From Chloroflexota bacterium (GTDB lineage: Bacteria; Chloroflexota; Dehalococcoidia; SZUA-161), in NCBI GenBank assembly GCA_003229915.1, contig QIGA01000122.1, forward strand, positions 1 to 20,912: DNA of 20,912 nt, in the 5' to 3' direction. Both the position numbers and the translations under genes were made by a program. Within the stretch, counting starts at the first letter, position 1; the number at the start of each line of letters is the position of its first letter. A model generated the notes under the pieces. That model worked only from the letters and a program-made list of their open reading frames with translations, ran no database searches and was not told the DNA's origin. Positions 1-6,604 of this stretch are shown here, in pieces.

Positions 1-168
1 GTGCGGGGTTCAGCGATGAGTCCCCGTGATCATCCTCATGGGGGTGGTGAGGGAAGGTCGCCCATTGGACATCCGGGGCCGAAGACGCCTTGGGGCAAGC
101 CAGCGCTGGGCTATAGAACGCGGCGCAACAAGCGCAGCAATAGGCTGATTTTGAGAAGAAGGAAATAG
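1..168 (+). CDS. rplB: 50S ribosomal protein L2 (uL2), 3' end only
   Basis: Only the last 55 codons are present, in frame 1 and ending at TAG 166-168; the 5' part lies outside the window. The translation contains the conserved L2 C-terminal segment MSPRDHPHGGGEGR, matching the family's MNPVDHPHGGGEGR, and ends in a very basic tail. This is the part of L2 that reaches towards the peptidyl transferase centre, and the conserved histidine of the HPHGGGEGR motif is kept. The gene leads directly into rpsS, as in the standard S10 operon. Identification is certain; only the upstream boundary is unknown. Confidence 0.96.
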   Translation: MRGSAMSPRDHPHGGGEGRSPIGHPGPKTPWGKPALGYRTRRNKRSNRLILRRRK

Positions 169-189
169 TATCCCAGGAGGTTTGAAAGA

Positions 190-495
190 GTGTCGAGGTC
201 GATCAAGAAAGGCCCTTTTATTGACGCCAAATTGCTCAGAAAGGTAGATGCGCTGAGTCGATCTGAGGCAAAAGTGGTGATCAAGACTTGGTCACGGGCA
301 TCGACCATAGTCCCTCAGATGATTGGTCTTACCATTGGGGTACATGACGGCAGGAGGCATGTTCCTATCTTCATCACTGAGAACATGGTGGGTCATAAAC
401 TGGGAGAGTTTGCTCCAACCAGGACCTATAGGGGACATGCTGCTAAATCGGAGAGGATAACCCGGGTAAGAAAGTCGCCGACAGGAAAGAGGTAG
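190..495 (+). CDS. rpsS: 30S ribosomal protein S19 (uS19)
   Basis: S19 binds 16S rRNA in the head of the small subunit together with S13. The 101-residue product is slightly longer than the usual 90-95. It begins MSRSIKKGPFIDAKLL and has the family motif HNGR-like segment as HDGRRHVPIFITENMVGHKLGEF in two adjoining pieces, then ends in the basic tail expected for S19. The start is GTG at 190, preceded by a strong AGGAGG at 175-180. It sits between rplB and rplV, its usual place in the S10 operon. Nothing is missing or odd beyond the short extra C-terminus. Confidence 0.97.
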   Translation: MSRSIKKGPFIDAKLLRKVDALSRSEAKVVIKTWSRASTIVPQMIGLTIGVHDGRRHVPIFITENMVGHKLGEFAPTRTYRGHAAKSERITRVRKSPTGKR

Positions 496-519
496 ACTTC
501 CTGAGCGGGGGTTGAAGAC

Positions 520-852
520 ATGGAAGTAGTAGCAAGTGCAAGACAGGTAAGAGTGTCGCCGAGAAAGGTGCGCCTGGTGCTGGACACGGTGCGGGGCAAG
601 AAGGTAGATGAAGCCTTGGCGATACTCAGTTTCTTGCCCACGCCGGTGGCTCGAACTGTTGCCAAGGTGGTCAAGTCTGCGGCCGCTAATGCTGAGAACA
701 ATTACCAGATGTCACCGGCACAACTAAGAATCGTTAGTACCTTTGCCAATGAAGGGCAAACCCTGAGTAGATACCGCGCTGGCGCTAGGGGTCGGGTGAA
801 TCCTTTTCGCCGACGATTTAGCCATATTACCGTTATTGTAGAGGAGGAGTAA
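520..852 (+). CDS. rplV: 50S ribosomal protein L22 (uL22)
   Basis: L22 binds 23S rRNA, and its long beta-hairpin lines the peptide exit tunnel. The 110-residue protein has the N-terminal VRVSPRKVRLVLDTVRGK motif (residues about 10-27) and the C-terminal hairpin region GARGRVNPFRRRFSHITVIV (about 88-107), where family members normally read GRAxRIxKRTSHITIVV. Length matches the family. The stop TAA at 850-852 abuts the TTG start of rpsC, so the two genes are very probably translationally coupled. Macrolide-resistance changes in other bacteria fall in the hairpin loop; nothing here allows a resistance call. Confidence 0.97.
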   Translation: MEVVASARQVRVSPRKVRLVLDTVRGKKVDEALAILSFLPTPVARTVAKVVKSAAANAENNYQMSPAQLRIVSTFANEGQTLSRYRAGARGRVNPFRRRFSHITVIVEEE

Positions 853-1551
853 TTGGGGCATAAGGTTCATCCATACGGTTTCAGGATAGGGATAATCAGG
901 GACTGGCGTTCCCGGTGGTATGATGAAAAGCGCTATGCCGAACTGGTGCACGAGGACATAGCTATCCGCAAACTTATATACTCCAACTACAGAGAAGCTG
1001 GCATATCTCATGTTGAAATCGAACGCAAGGCAAATGAGGTCACGGTGATCGTTAATACCGCAAGGCCCGGGGTTGTCATTGGTCGTGGTGGACAGAGAGT
1101 TGATGAGTTGAGGCTCGTTTTGGAGAAACGCACTGGCAAGAAGGTTCGCCTTAATATCCAGGAAATCAGAGAACCTGAACTCGATGCGACATTAGTTGCT
1201 CAGAACATTGCTGAGCAATTGCGGAGGCGTGTATCTTATCGCAGAGCCGTTAAGCAATCCATATCCAGGACGATGATGCGAGGAGCCAAAGGGGTGAAGA
1301 TAAAGTGCTCGGGGAGGCTTGGGGGAGCGGAGATCGCCCGCCACGAAGTTGGACACGATGGGAGCGTTCCACTGCACACTTTGAGGGCTGACATAGACTA
1401 TGGCTTCGCTGAGTCTCTTACTGCTATGGGGCTTATCGGGGTCAAAGTGTGGATATACAAAGGGGATATACTTCCCGAAGCCAAGTTGATAAAGGAGGAA
1501 GAGGGCGAGGTCGAAGGGGAGGGGATATTAGTTGAGCGAAGCGAGGAATAA
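853..1551 (+). CDS. rpsC: 30S ribosomal protein S3 (uS3)
   Basis: S3 lies at the mRNA entry channel of the small subunit. The 232-residue product has the N-terminal MGHKVHPYGFRIGI signature, a KH domain with the GRGG loop at residues 77-80 (VVIGRGG), and the C-terminal S3 domain with SGRLGGAEIAR and GVKVWIYKGD. It starts with TTG at 853, directly after the rplV stop, with GAGGAGGAG at 841-849 as ribosome binding site. The last 20 or so residues form an acidic tail rich in Glu and Gly, which varies between bacterial lineages. Family assignment is certain. Confidence 0.97.
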   Translation: MGHKVHPYGFRIGIIRDWRSRWYDEKRYAELVHEDIAIRKLIYSNYREAGISHVEIERKANEVTVIVNTARPGVVIGRGGQRVDELRLVLEKRTGKKVRLNIQEIREPELDATLVAQNIAEQLRRRVSYRRAVKQSISRTMMRGAKGVKIKCSGRLGGAEIARHEVGHDGSVPLHTLRADIDYGFAESLTAMGLIGVKVWIYKGDILPEAKLIKEEEGEVEGEGILVERSEE

Positions 1552-1566
1552 CGTAGGAAGAAAGCG

Positions 1567-1995
1567 ATGCTGCAACCAAAGCGGGTCAAATATCGTAAAG
1601 CGCACAGGGGCCACCGTAGGGGTAAGGCTCACGTGGGTAATGCCGTGGACTTTGGCGATTTCGGGCTTCAGGCACAGGAGTCAACTTGGCTCACCAGCCG
1701 CCAAATTGAGGCAGCGCGACGCGCCATTGTGCACAGCGTCAGGAGGGGAGGCAAGGTTTGGATTCGCGTTTTCCCCGACAAACCGGTAACTTCCAAGCCG
1801 GCAGAAACCAGGATGGGTAGTGGCAAGGGTTCCCTTGACCATTGGGTGGCAGTGGTGAAGCGAGGAAGGATATTGTTCGAGATATCTGGTGTCAGGGAGG
1901 ATGTGGCCCGGGAGGCGATGCGCCTAGCTTCGCATAAACTTCCAATCCATACTAAGTTTGTTGGCAGAGAGACCCTGGCTGAAGTGCCTTCGTAG
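1567..1995 (+). CDS. rplP: 50S ribosomal protein L16 (uL16)
   Basis: L16 helps organise the A-site side of the 50S subunit. The 142-residue product starts MLQPKRVKYRKAHRGHRRG, the classic L16 N-terminus, and carries GSGKGSLDHWVAVVKRGRILFE in its middle (the family motif RMGSGKGxxxxWVAVVKPGRILFE). Length is typical (137-145). The ATG at 1567 is preceded by AGGAAG at 1555-1560. It sits between rpsC and rpmC as expected. The family's hydroxylated Arg and methylated sites cannot be judged from sequence alone. Confidence 0.97.
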   Translation: MLQPKRVKYRKAHRGHRRGKAHVGNAVDFGDFGLQAQESTWLTSRQIEAARRAIVHSVRRGGKVWIRVFPDKPVTSKPAETRMGSGKGSLDHWVAVVKRGRILFEISGVREDVAREAMRLASHKLPIHTKFVGRETLAEVPS

Positions 1996-2007
1996 TTGGT
2001 GATATTC

Positions 2008-2205
2008 ATGAGAGTAGACAGGATAAGGGCGCTGAAACCGAAGGAATTGTCCAAGCAACTTGATGACGTCTATCAGGAGCTGTTCAACCTCAGGTTTCGG
2101 CACGCCACTAGGCAGTTGGCGAATTATAGTGAGCTTCGTAAAGCGAAGAAGAAAATTGCCAGGATTAAGACGGTGATGCGGGAACGGGAGCTTGGTAGGA
2201 AATAG
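2008..2205 (+). CDS. rpmC: 50S ribosomal protein L29 (uL29)
   Basis: L29 is a small helical protein near the peptide tunnel exit, next to L23, where nascent-chain factors dock. The product is 65 residues, two long alpha helices, with the signature LSKQLDDVYQELFNLRFRHAT and the basic C-terminal KKKIARIKTVMRERE. I place the start at ATG 2008, because GGTGAT (1998-2003) complements the 16S 3' end at good spacing and the protein then begins MRVDRIRALKPKEL. A TTG at 1996 would add four residues and would abut the rplP stop, but it has no binding site of its own. Confidence 0.93.
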   Translation: MRVDRIRALKPKELSKQLDDVYQELFNLRFRHATRQLANYSELRKAKKKIARIKTVMRERELGRK

Positions 2206-2207
2206 CT

Positions 2208-2489
2208 ATGGAAAAGAAAAAGAAAACTCGTCTCGGTCGTGTTCTAAGCGATAAGATGGATAAGACGGTGGTGGTGCAGGTGGAGACTCGGCGTCGGCAT
2301 CCCGTCTACAAAAAGATTGTCAAATACAAGGTGAATTTTAAGGCCCATGACGAGAACAATACATGTGGAATTGGTGATCTGGTGAGGATTGTTGAAACCC
2401 GTCCGCTATCCAAGGATAAGAGGTGGCGGGTGGCCGAAGTTCTGACCAAGGCTGAGGTGGTAGAGGTCAAACCCGAGGAGATAGAGTAG
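2208..2489 (+). CDS. rpsQ: 30S ribosomal protein S17 (uS17)
   Basis: S17 is a primary 16S rRNA-binding protein with an OB fold. The 93-residue product shows KTRLGRVLSDKMDKTVVVQV at the N-terminus, HPVYKKIVKYKVNFKAHDE in the middle, and GDLVRIVETRPLSKDKRWRV, the standard C-terminal S17 motif. It follows rpmC by two bases, so translation is probably coupled. A short acidic tail (EVVEVKPEEIE) follows the conserved part and makes it a little longer than the E. coli protein. Nothing else is unusual. Confidence 0.97.
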   Translation: MEKKKKTRLGRVLSDKMDKTVVVQVETRRRHPVYKKIVKYKVNFKAHDENNTCGIGDLVRIVETRPLSKDKRWRVAEVLTKAEVVEVKPEEIE

Positions 2490-2492
2490 GTA

Positions 2493-2861
2493 ATGATCCA
2501 GACACTTACGAAGCTCAAAGTAGCGGACAACTCCGGGGCTAAGAAGATCATGTGTATCAACGTGCTTGGTGGCACGAGGAGGCGATACGCTCGAGTGGGC
2601 GATGTTATTGTGGCCTCGGTAAAAGAGGCGACCCCGGGCGCACCGGTGAAGAAGGGTGATGTCGTCCGCGCTGTCGTTGTCCGCACAGTCAAGACCTATG
2701 GGCGCCCCGATGGCACGTATATCAGATTTGATGAGAATGCTGCGGTAGTACTCGATGAGAGAGGCAACCCCAAAGGCAGTCGCATCTTCGGGCCCGTGGC
2801 CCGCGAACTCAGGGACAAGAATTTCATGAAGATCATTTCTCTGGCGCCTGAGGTGCTATGA
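2493..2861 (+). CDS. rplN: 50S ribosomal protein L14 (uL14)
   Basis: L14 is a conserved 23S rRNA-binding protein at the subunit interface and the docking site of silencing factor RsfS in many bacteria. The 122-residue product has exactly the usual length and starts MIQTLTKLKVADNSGAKKIM, with the central VVVRTVKTYGRPDGTYIRFDEN and the C-terminal RIFGPVARELRDKNFMKIISLAPEVL. The stop TGA 2859-2861 overlaps the rplX start by one base (TGATG). It opens the classical spc block. Confidence 0.98.
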   Translation: MIQTLTKLKVADNSGAKKIMCINVLGGTRRRYARVGDVIVASVKEATPGAPVKKGDVVRAVVVRTVKTYGRPDGTYIRFDENAAVVLDERGNPKGSRIFGPVARELRDKNFMKIISLAPEVL

Positions 2862-3172
2862 TGAATATTCGCAAGAACGATGAAGTCCTGGTGATAAGGG
2901 GTGATGACCGAGGGAAGAAGGGAAAGGTGCACCATTGCATTCCTCGGGAGGATCGACTTCTTGTGGAAGGGGTCAATATGGGAAAACGCCATATGAAACC
3001 CCGTGGGAATGTCCAGCAGGCTGGGATCATCGAGCGTGAGGCGCCGCTACACATCTCCAAAGTTATGCTTATCTGCAGTAAGTGTCACAAGCCCACTCGT
3101 GTTGGGTTTCGTATCCTGGATGACAAGAGCAAGGTGCGTGTGTGTAAGGAATGCCACGAGGTGATTGACTAG
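2861..3172 (+). CDS. rplX: 50S ribosomal protein L24 (uL24), zinc-ribbon form
   Basis: L24 starts 50S assembly by binding the 5' end of 23S rRNA. The KOW-type domain is at the N-terminus (EVLVIRGDDRGKKGKV), followed by KPRGNVQQAGIIEREAPLHISKVMLI in two adjoining parts. The C-terminal part carries two CxxC pairs (C72/C75 and C95/C98), a probable zinc ribbon seen in the cysteine-bearing forms of this protein and lost in E. coli. Two ATGs in a row occur at 2858 and 2861. I chose 2861 because AGGTG at 2851-2855 is then five bases away rather than two. The stop overlaps the rplE start by one base. Confidence 0.95.
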   Translation: MNIRKNDEVLVIRGDDRGKKGKVHHCIPREDRLLVEGVNMGKRHMKPRGNVQQAGIIEREAPLHISKVMLICSKCHKPTRVGFRILDDKSKVRVCKECHEVID

Positions 3173-3714
3173 TGTCCAGGCTCAAAGAAAGATATCTGCA
3201 CGAGGTTGTGCCTGCTATGATGCGAGGGCACGGGTACAAGAACCCAATGCAGGTGCCCGAGCTGGAAAAGCTTGTGCTTAATATCAGCTTGGGTGAGGCT
3301 ATTCAAAATCAGCGGGCGTTGGAAGCGGCCACGAATGATCTAGCCTTGATCACAGGGCAGCGCCCTGTGATCACACGTGCTAAGAGGCCGATCGCATCCT
3401 TCAAGTTGCGGGCTGGCATGGCCATCGGCGTGATGGTGACACTTCGCGGCCAGCGCATGTATGAGTTCTTCGATCGGTTGGTAAACGCAGCTTTGCCCCG
3501 TGTACGTGACTTTCAAGGCGTTCCCAGGAAAGCCTTCGATGGACAAGGAAACTATACTCTGGGCATAAAGGAGCAGATTATCTTTCCTGAGATCGACTAT
3601 GACAAGATAGACAAGATTCGTGGGTTGCAGGTCTCGGTCATCACCACAGCGCGCACTGATGAGGAGGCAAGGAGCCTTCTGGAGCTTATGGGTGTACCGT
3701 TTAGCAGGGAGTAG
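3172..3714 (+). CDS. rplE: 50S ribosomal protein L5 (uL5)
   Basis: L5 binds 5S rRNA and forms a bridge to the 30S head through S13. The 180-residue product is of normal length and carries NPMQVPELEKLVLNISLGEA, the RNA-binding ITGQRPVITRAKRPIASFKL segment (about 60-79), LRGQRMYEFFDRLVNAALPR and GNYTLGIKEQIIFPEIDYD. The GTG start at 3172 shares one base with the rplX stop (TAGTG) and has a very good Shine-Dalgarno sequence, GAGGTGAT, at 3158-3165. A perfect 12-bp inverted repeat lies inside the coding region at 3347-3373 (see findings). Confidence 0.98.
   Translation: MSRLKERYLHEVVPAMMRGHGYKNPMQVPELEKLVLNISLGEAIQNQRALEAATNDLALITGQRPVITRAKRPIASFKLRAGMAIGVMVTLRGQRMYEFFDRLVNAALPRVRDFQGVPRKAFDGQGNYTLGIKEQIIFPEIDYDKIDKIRGLQVSVITTARTDEEARSLLELMGVPFSRE
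3347..3373 (+). repeat. Perfect 12-bp inverted repeat inside rplE
   Basis: The arm TGATCACAGGGC (3347-3358) is followed by a three-base loop AGC and its exact reverse complement GCCCTGTGATCA (3362-3373). In mRNA this would form a very stable hairpin over codons encoding LITGQRPVIT, a conserved L5 segment. The protein sequence permits the palindrome but does not force it. The function is unknown. Confidence 0.85.
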
Positions 3715-3728
3715 ATTGGGAAGAAAAG

Positions 3729-3914
3729 ATGGCTAAAGTATCCAAAATCGCAAAATCGAAGCGCACTCCAAAATACCGGGTGAGGCACCGCAATCGTTGT
3801 AAGGTGTGTGGCCGTCCCCGCGCCTACATCCGGCAGGCCGGGCTATGCCGAATTTGCTTCAGGAAGATGGCGCTCGAGGGGCTGCTTCCCGGTGTTAGAA
3901 AATCGAGCTGGTGA
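3729..3914 (+). CDS. rpsN: 30S ribosomal protein S14 (uS14), zinc-binding type Z
   Basis: S14 is assembled late in the 30S head. At 61 residues this is the short zinc-binding form: C24/C27 and C40/C43 are the four zinc ligands in the pattern CKVCGRPRAYIRQAGLCRIC, against the zinc-free long form of about 100 residues. The N-terminus (MAKVSKIAKSKRTPKYRVRH) and C-terminus (LPGVRKSSW) match the family. GGGAAG just upstream serves as ribosome binding site. It lies between rplE and rpsH as in other spc operons. Confidence 0.97.
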   Translation: MAKVSKIAKSKRTPKYRVRHRNRCKVCGRPRAYIRQAGLCRICFRKMALEGLLPGVRKSSW

Positions 3915-3934
3915 TCTTTTGTTGAGGGATTGTT

Positions 3935-4336
3935 ATGAGTCTCAGTGATCCGATAGCGGATATGTTAACTCGGGTTCGTAATGCCATCATGGCCAGGCAT
4001 GAGTTTGTTCTTGTTCCTGCTTCCAGGATCAAGATATCTATTGCCAAGGTGCTAAAGGAAGAAGGTTTCATCAAGGATTACGAGGTGTTGAAAGGCAACA
4101 CCCCGCAGAGGGTGGTCAAGATTCACCTTGCCTACACTGATAGAAAGCAATCGATGCTGAATGGATTGCAGAGAGTGAGCAAGCCCAGCTTCAGAGTCTA
4201 TGGCCGGAAGGGCGAGGTCCCTAGAATCTATGGAGGGCTCGGCATAGCCATATTATCAACTTCCCAGGGAGTCCTGACCGGACAGCAGGCGTGGAAGAAG
4301 GGCTTGGGGGGTGAGGTACTATGCTATGTTTGGTAG
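3935..4336 (+). CDS. rpsH: 30S ribosomal protein S8 (uS8)
   Basis: S8 binds the central domain of 16S rRNA. In E. coli it also represses the spc operon by binding its mRNA, but I could not show a matching site here. The 133-residue product starts MSLSDPIADMLTRVRNAIMA and ends with the RNA-binding GLGIAILSTSQGVLTGQQAW motif, close to the usual GISTSKGVMTDREARKxxVGGEVLCYVW ending, which here reads KGLGGEVLCYVW. The start ATG at 3935 has GAGGGATT upstream at good spacing. Confidence 0.97.
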   Translation: MSLSDPIADMLTRVRNAIMARHEFVLVPASRIKISIAKVLKEEGFIKDYEVLKGNTPQRVVKIHLAYTDRKQSMLNGLQRVSKPSFRVYGRKGEVPRIYGGLGIAILSTSQGVLTGQQAWKKGLGGEVLCYVW

Positions 4337-4354
4337 AGCAGATGAGAGATAGGC

Positions 4355-4906
4355 ATGTCTAGAGTAGGAAATAGGCCAATCACTTTGCCTCCAGGAGTAG
4401 ATGTATCCTTTGAGGACGACAAGGTCACGGTGAAGGGACCCAAGGGGGAGATTTGCCGCTCCTTTCCTCAGGGTATGAACATTTCCTTGCAGGATGGTGT
4501 CCTAACCGTATCAAGGGCGACAGACAACCGGATCCAGCGGTCACTGCATGGTTTTACCAGGAGCATGCTTGCTAATATGGTTGAGGGAGTGAGCCAGGGA
4601 TTTCGGAAGAATCTCGAACTCCATGGAGTTGGCTACCGCGTCCAGAAATCAGGGGACAATCTCATAATTCAGGTAGGGTATTCTAAACCTGTGGAGATGA
4701 CCCCGCCTCAGGGGATAACGGTTGTTAGCGATGCTCCGAATCAGGTCAGCGTCCTGGGGATGGAAAAAGATATTGTAGGTGAATTTGCTGCCCGGATTCG
4801 GGCAGTACGTCCTCCTGATCCCTATTTAGGGAAGGGGATTAGGTACGCAGGTGAGTACATTCGGCGAAAGGCTGGAAAAGCGGGTAAGCTTGGTAGGAGG
4901 AAGTAG
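4355..4906 (+). CDS. rplF: 50S ribosomal protein L6 (uL6)
   Basis: L6 lies near the factor-binding site of the 50S subunit. The 183-residue product starts MSRVGNRPITLPPGVDVSFE and has the two tandem L6 domains. The C-terminal one carries the family signature as PPDPYLGKGIRYAGEYIRRK (about 152-171; consensus PEPYKGKGIRY). Length is normal (175-185). The ATG at 4355 has only a weak purine-rich binding site (GAGATAGG). It sits between rpsH and rplR as expected. Confidence 0.97.
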   Translation: MSRVGNRPITLPPGVDVSFEDDKVTVKGPKGEICRSFPQGMNISLQDGVLTVSRATDNRIQRSLHGFTRSMLANMVEGVSQGFRKNLELHGVGYRVQKSGDNLIIQVGYSKPVEMTPPQGITVVSDAPNQVSVLGMEKDIVGEFAARIRAVRPPDPYLGKGIRYAGEYIRRKAGKAGKLGRRK

Positions 4907-4911
4907 AGGGC

Positions 4912-5274
4912 ATGGCTGTCGATAGGAGAGAAGCGCTGAAGAGGAGGCATGAGCGGGTGAGGAAGAAAATCAGGGGCACCACTGACCGCCCCCGCCTCAG
5001 CGTCTTTCGCAGCATTAATCATATTTATGCGCAGGTTATAGATGATAGCTTGGGGCGGACACTTGTGTGCGCATCCAGCCTTGACGAGGAGATAAAAGCC
5101 GATTTGGAGAACAAAACCAAGACAGAGCGGGCAGGGGTGGTGGGAAGCTTGGTCGCCAAGCGGGCCCACAGCAGGGGGATAGATCAGATGGTTTTCGACC
5201 GCGGGGGACGCAAGTATCATGGTCGGACAAAGGCTCTGGCTGATGCCGCTCGCGAAGGGGGATTGAGGTTTTAG
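4912..5274 (+). CDS. rplR: 50S ribosomal protein L18 (uL18)
   Basis: L18 binds 5S rRNA and helps anchor it to the large subunit. The 120-residue product has the N-terminal basic segment RREALKRRHERVRKKIRGT, the PRLSVFRSINHIYAQVIDD core, the middle VGSLVAKRAHSRGI, and the C-terminal FDRGGRKYHGRTKALADAAR (about 96-115), all standard. Length is typical (110-122). It begins five bases after rplF and is followed closely by rpsE. Confidence 0.97.
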   Translation: MAVDRREALKRRHERVRKKIRGTTDRPRLSVFRSINHIYAQVIDDSLGRTLVCASSLDEEIKADLENKTKTERAGVVGSLVAKRAHSRGIDQMVFDRGGRKYHGRTKALADAAREGGLRF

Positions 5275-5279
5275 GTATT

Positions 5280-5798
5280 ATGGAGCAGATGCATAGAACG
5301 GATGCCAGGGATCTGAACCTCAGTGAGAAGCTGATCAATGTCAATCGCGTAGCGAAGGTTGTAAAGAGGGGGCGGCGATTTAGCTTTAGTGCGCTGGTGG
5401 TGGTTGGCGATGGTGAGGGGCACGTAGGAGCTGGTTTGGGCAAAGCCAGGGAGGTGCCCTCCGCGATCCGCAAGGGCGGCGCTATCGCTCGTAGGAATCT
5501 GATCAAGGTACCAATGGTGGATGGCACTATTCCCTACAGGATAATAAGCAAGTTTGGAGGAGCCAAGGTCATGTTGAAGCCGGCGGCACCAGGCACGGGA
5601 GTCATCGCTGGCGGCGGAGTACGCGCCACTGTGGAGGCTGCAGGTATCAAGGATATAGTGACCAAATCGATGGGCAGTTCCAACCCGATAAACGTGGTCA
5701 GAGCGACCATGCTGGCCCTGGGCCAGTTGAAGGATCCCAAGCAAGAGATAGCAAGAAGAAAGTCGCGTGCTGTAAGCAGTGAGGAGACCGGTGTCTAA
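5280..5798 (+). CDS. rpsE: 30S ribosomal protein S5 (uS5)
   Basis: S5 helps shape the decoding site and has helicase-like contacts at mRNA entry. The 172-residue product contains the N-terminal double-stranded RNA-binding-like fold (LINVNRVAKVVKRGRRFSF, then ALVVVGDGEGHVGAGLGKA) and the C-terminal domain with MLKPAAPGTGVIAGGGVRAT. Length is usual. The ATG at 5280 is used here; an in-frame ATG at 5289 would cost three residues and cannot be excluded. The end overlaps rpmD by eight bases, which points to coupled translation. Confidence 0.96.
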   Translation: MEQMHRTDARDLNLSEKLINVNRVAKVVKRGRRFSFSALVVVGDGEGHVGAGLGKAREVPSAIRKGGAIARRNLIKVPMVDGTIPYRIISKFGGAKVMLKPAAPGTGVIAGGGVRATVEAAGIKDIVTKSMGSSNPINVVRATMLALGQLKDPKQEIARRKSRAVSSEETGV

Positions 5799-5979
5799 GT
5801 TGCGTGTTACTTGGAAAAAGAGCGCCATCGGCTACAACAAGAGGCAACGCATGACCCTAAAGGCCTTGGGCTTTCGCGCGCTGAACCAGACTGTCGTCCA
5901 TGGCGACTCGCTGGTGATCCGGGGCATGATAGATAAAGTGAGGCACCTTGTCCATGTGGAAGAGGTCGCCGAAGAGTGA
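5791..5979 (+). CDS. rpmD: 50S ribosomal protein L30 (uL30)
   Basis: L30 is a small, non-universal 23S rRNA-binding protein. The 62-residue product starts MSKLRVTWKKSAIGYNKRQR and has LKALGFRALNQTVVHGDSLVIRGMI over the centre, matching the family's LGLRKLNQTVxxxDTPxxRGMI pattern. I chose GTG 5791 rather than GTG 5779, because GAGGAG at 5781-5786 is correctly spaced for 5791 and the protein then opens like other L30s; the longer form would add MRRP. It overlaps the end of rpsE by eight bases. A repeat-bearing spacer follows it. Confidence 0.93.
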   Translation: MSKLRVTWKKSAIGYNKRQRMTLKALGFRALNQTVVHGDSLVIRGMIDKVRHLVHVEEVAEE

Positions 5980-6047
5980 ACCCTTAGGGACAGAGATATG
6001 TCCACCAACGAATCATGAAATTGAGAGGGCCAGGTGCCGTTTGTGGT

Positions 6048-6120
6048 GAGCCCTTCGACTCCGCTCAGGGCAGGCTTGTCGAACTATGCATGGCCCTTTG
6101 ACAGGCTCAGGGCGAACGGA
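6048..6120. repeat. Short dispersed repeat pair in the rpmD-rplO spacer
   Basis: Two imperfect direct copies lie back to back: GCCCTTCGACTCCGCTCAGG followed by GC (from 6050) and GGCCCTTTGACAGGCTCAGG followed by GC (from 6092), each with a GCCCT...AGGGC stem and each followed by a GAAC-type end. Read on the - strand they translate to the peptides RPEPVKGP and ACPERSRRA, a familiar mark of this kind of short intergenic repeat in many bacterial genomes. The 166-bp spacer (5980-6145) is the longest gap in the superoperon. It also holds a small GGACA-TGTCC hairpin at 5988-6003. Confidence 0.8.
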
Positions 6121-6145
6121 AGAAATTTTATTTTCAGGGCAAAAG

Positions 6146-6589
6146 ATGAGGCAAAACCAACTCAGTCCGAAATCAGGATCAAAGCGTGGTAGAAAGCGGA
6201 TCGGTCGCGGTGACGGTAGTGGCCATGGCACCTATTCCTGCCGGGGTTGCAAGGGGCAAAAGTCACGCTCCGGTGGTGGAGTCGGGCTACGATTTGAGGG
6301 TGGCCAGACGCCTTTAGTTAAGCGCTTACCATCCAAACGAGGCTTCACCAATATCTTCAAGACCGGTTATGCTTTGGTGAACCTGCGGCGGCTCGGGATC
6401 TTCGAAGAAGGTGCAGAGATTACGCCGCAGAAACTTCTCGATGCCGGATTGGTGTCTTCGCTCAAGAAACCAATCAAAATCCTCGGCGATGGTGAGTTGC
6501 AGCGCCCGCTTGTAGTGAGAGCCGCCAGATTCACCCAGACTGCTAGGAGAAAGATAGAGGCCTCGGGTGGAAGAGTGGAAGAGATCTAG
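6146..6589 (+). CDS. rplO: 50S ribosomal protein L15 (uL15)
   Basis: L15 binds 23S rRNA late in assembly. I place the start at ATG 6146, giving 147 residues that begin MRQNQLSPKSGSKRGRKRIG, the usual L15 opening. The frame is open further upstream to ATG 6086, but those 20 codons are translated repeat and spacer, not L15. The conserved GRGDGSGHG and GQKSRSGGGV motifs are present, and the C-terminal part has the normal L15 fold. Unusually, the glycine-rich segment between them reads SCRGC (C32, C35), a CxxC where most L15 proteins have SGRGH. AGGG at 6137-6140 is a weak binding site. Confidence 0.94.
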   Translation: MRQNQLSPKSGSKRGRKRIGRGDGSGHGTYSCRGCKGQKSRSGGGVGLRFEGGQTPLVKRLPSKRGFTNIFKTGYALVNLRRLGIFEEGAEITPQKLLDAGLVSSLKKPIKILGDGELQRPLVVRAARFTQTARRKIEASGGRVEEI

Positions 6590-6604
6590 GGGATAGCGGG
6601 GGAG

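Noticed and set aside
5036..5828. Two long reverse-strand open frames (163 and 185 codons) opposite rplR, rpsE and rpmD
   Set aside because: They lie fully opposite certain ribosomal genes, have compositions typical of antisense shadows and show no known motif.
6086..6145. Longer rplO start at ATG 6086
   Set aside because: The extra residues are translated repeat and spacer; L15 proteins begin at the sequence encoded from 6146.
6013..6231. Reverse-strand open frame of 72 codons across the rpmD-rplO spacer
   Set aside because: Its peptide (RPEPVKGP, ACPERSRRA) is the translation of the dispersed repeat and it runs antisense into rplO.
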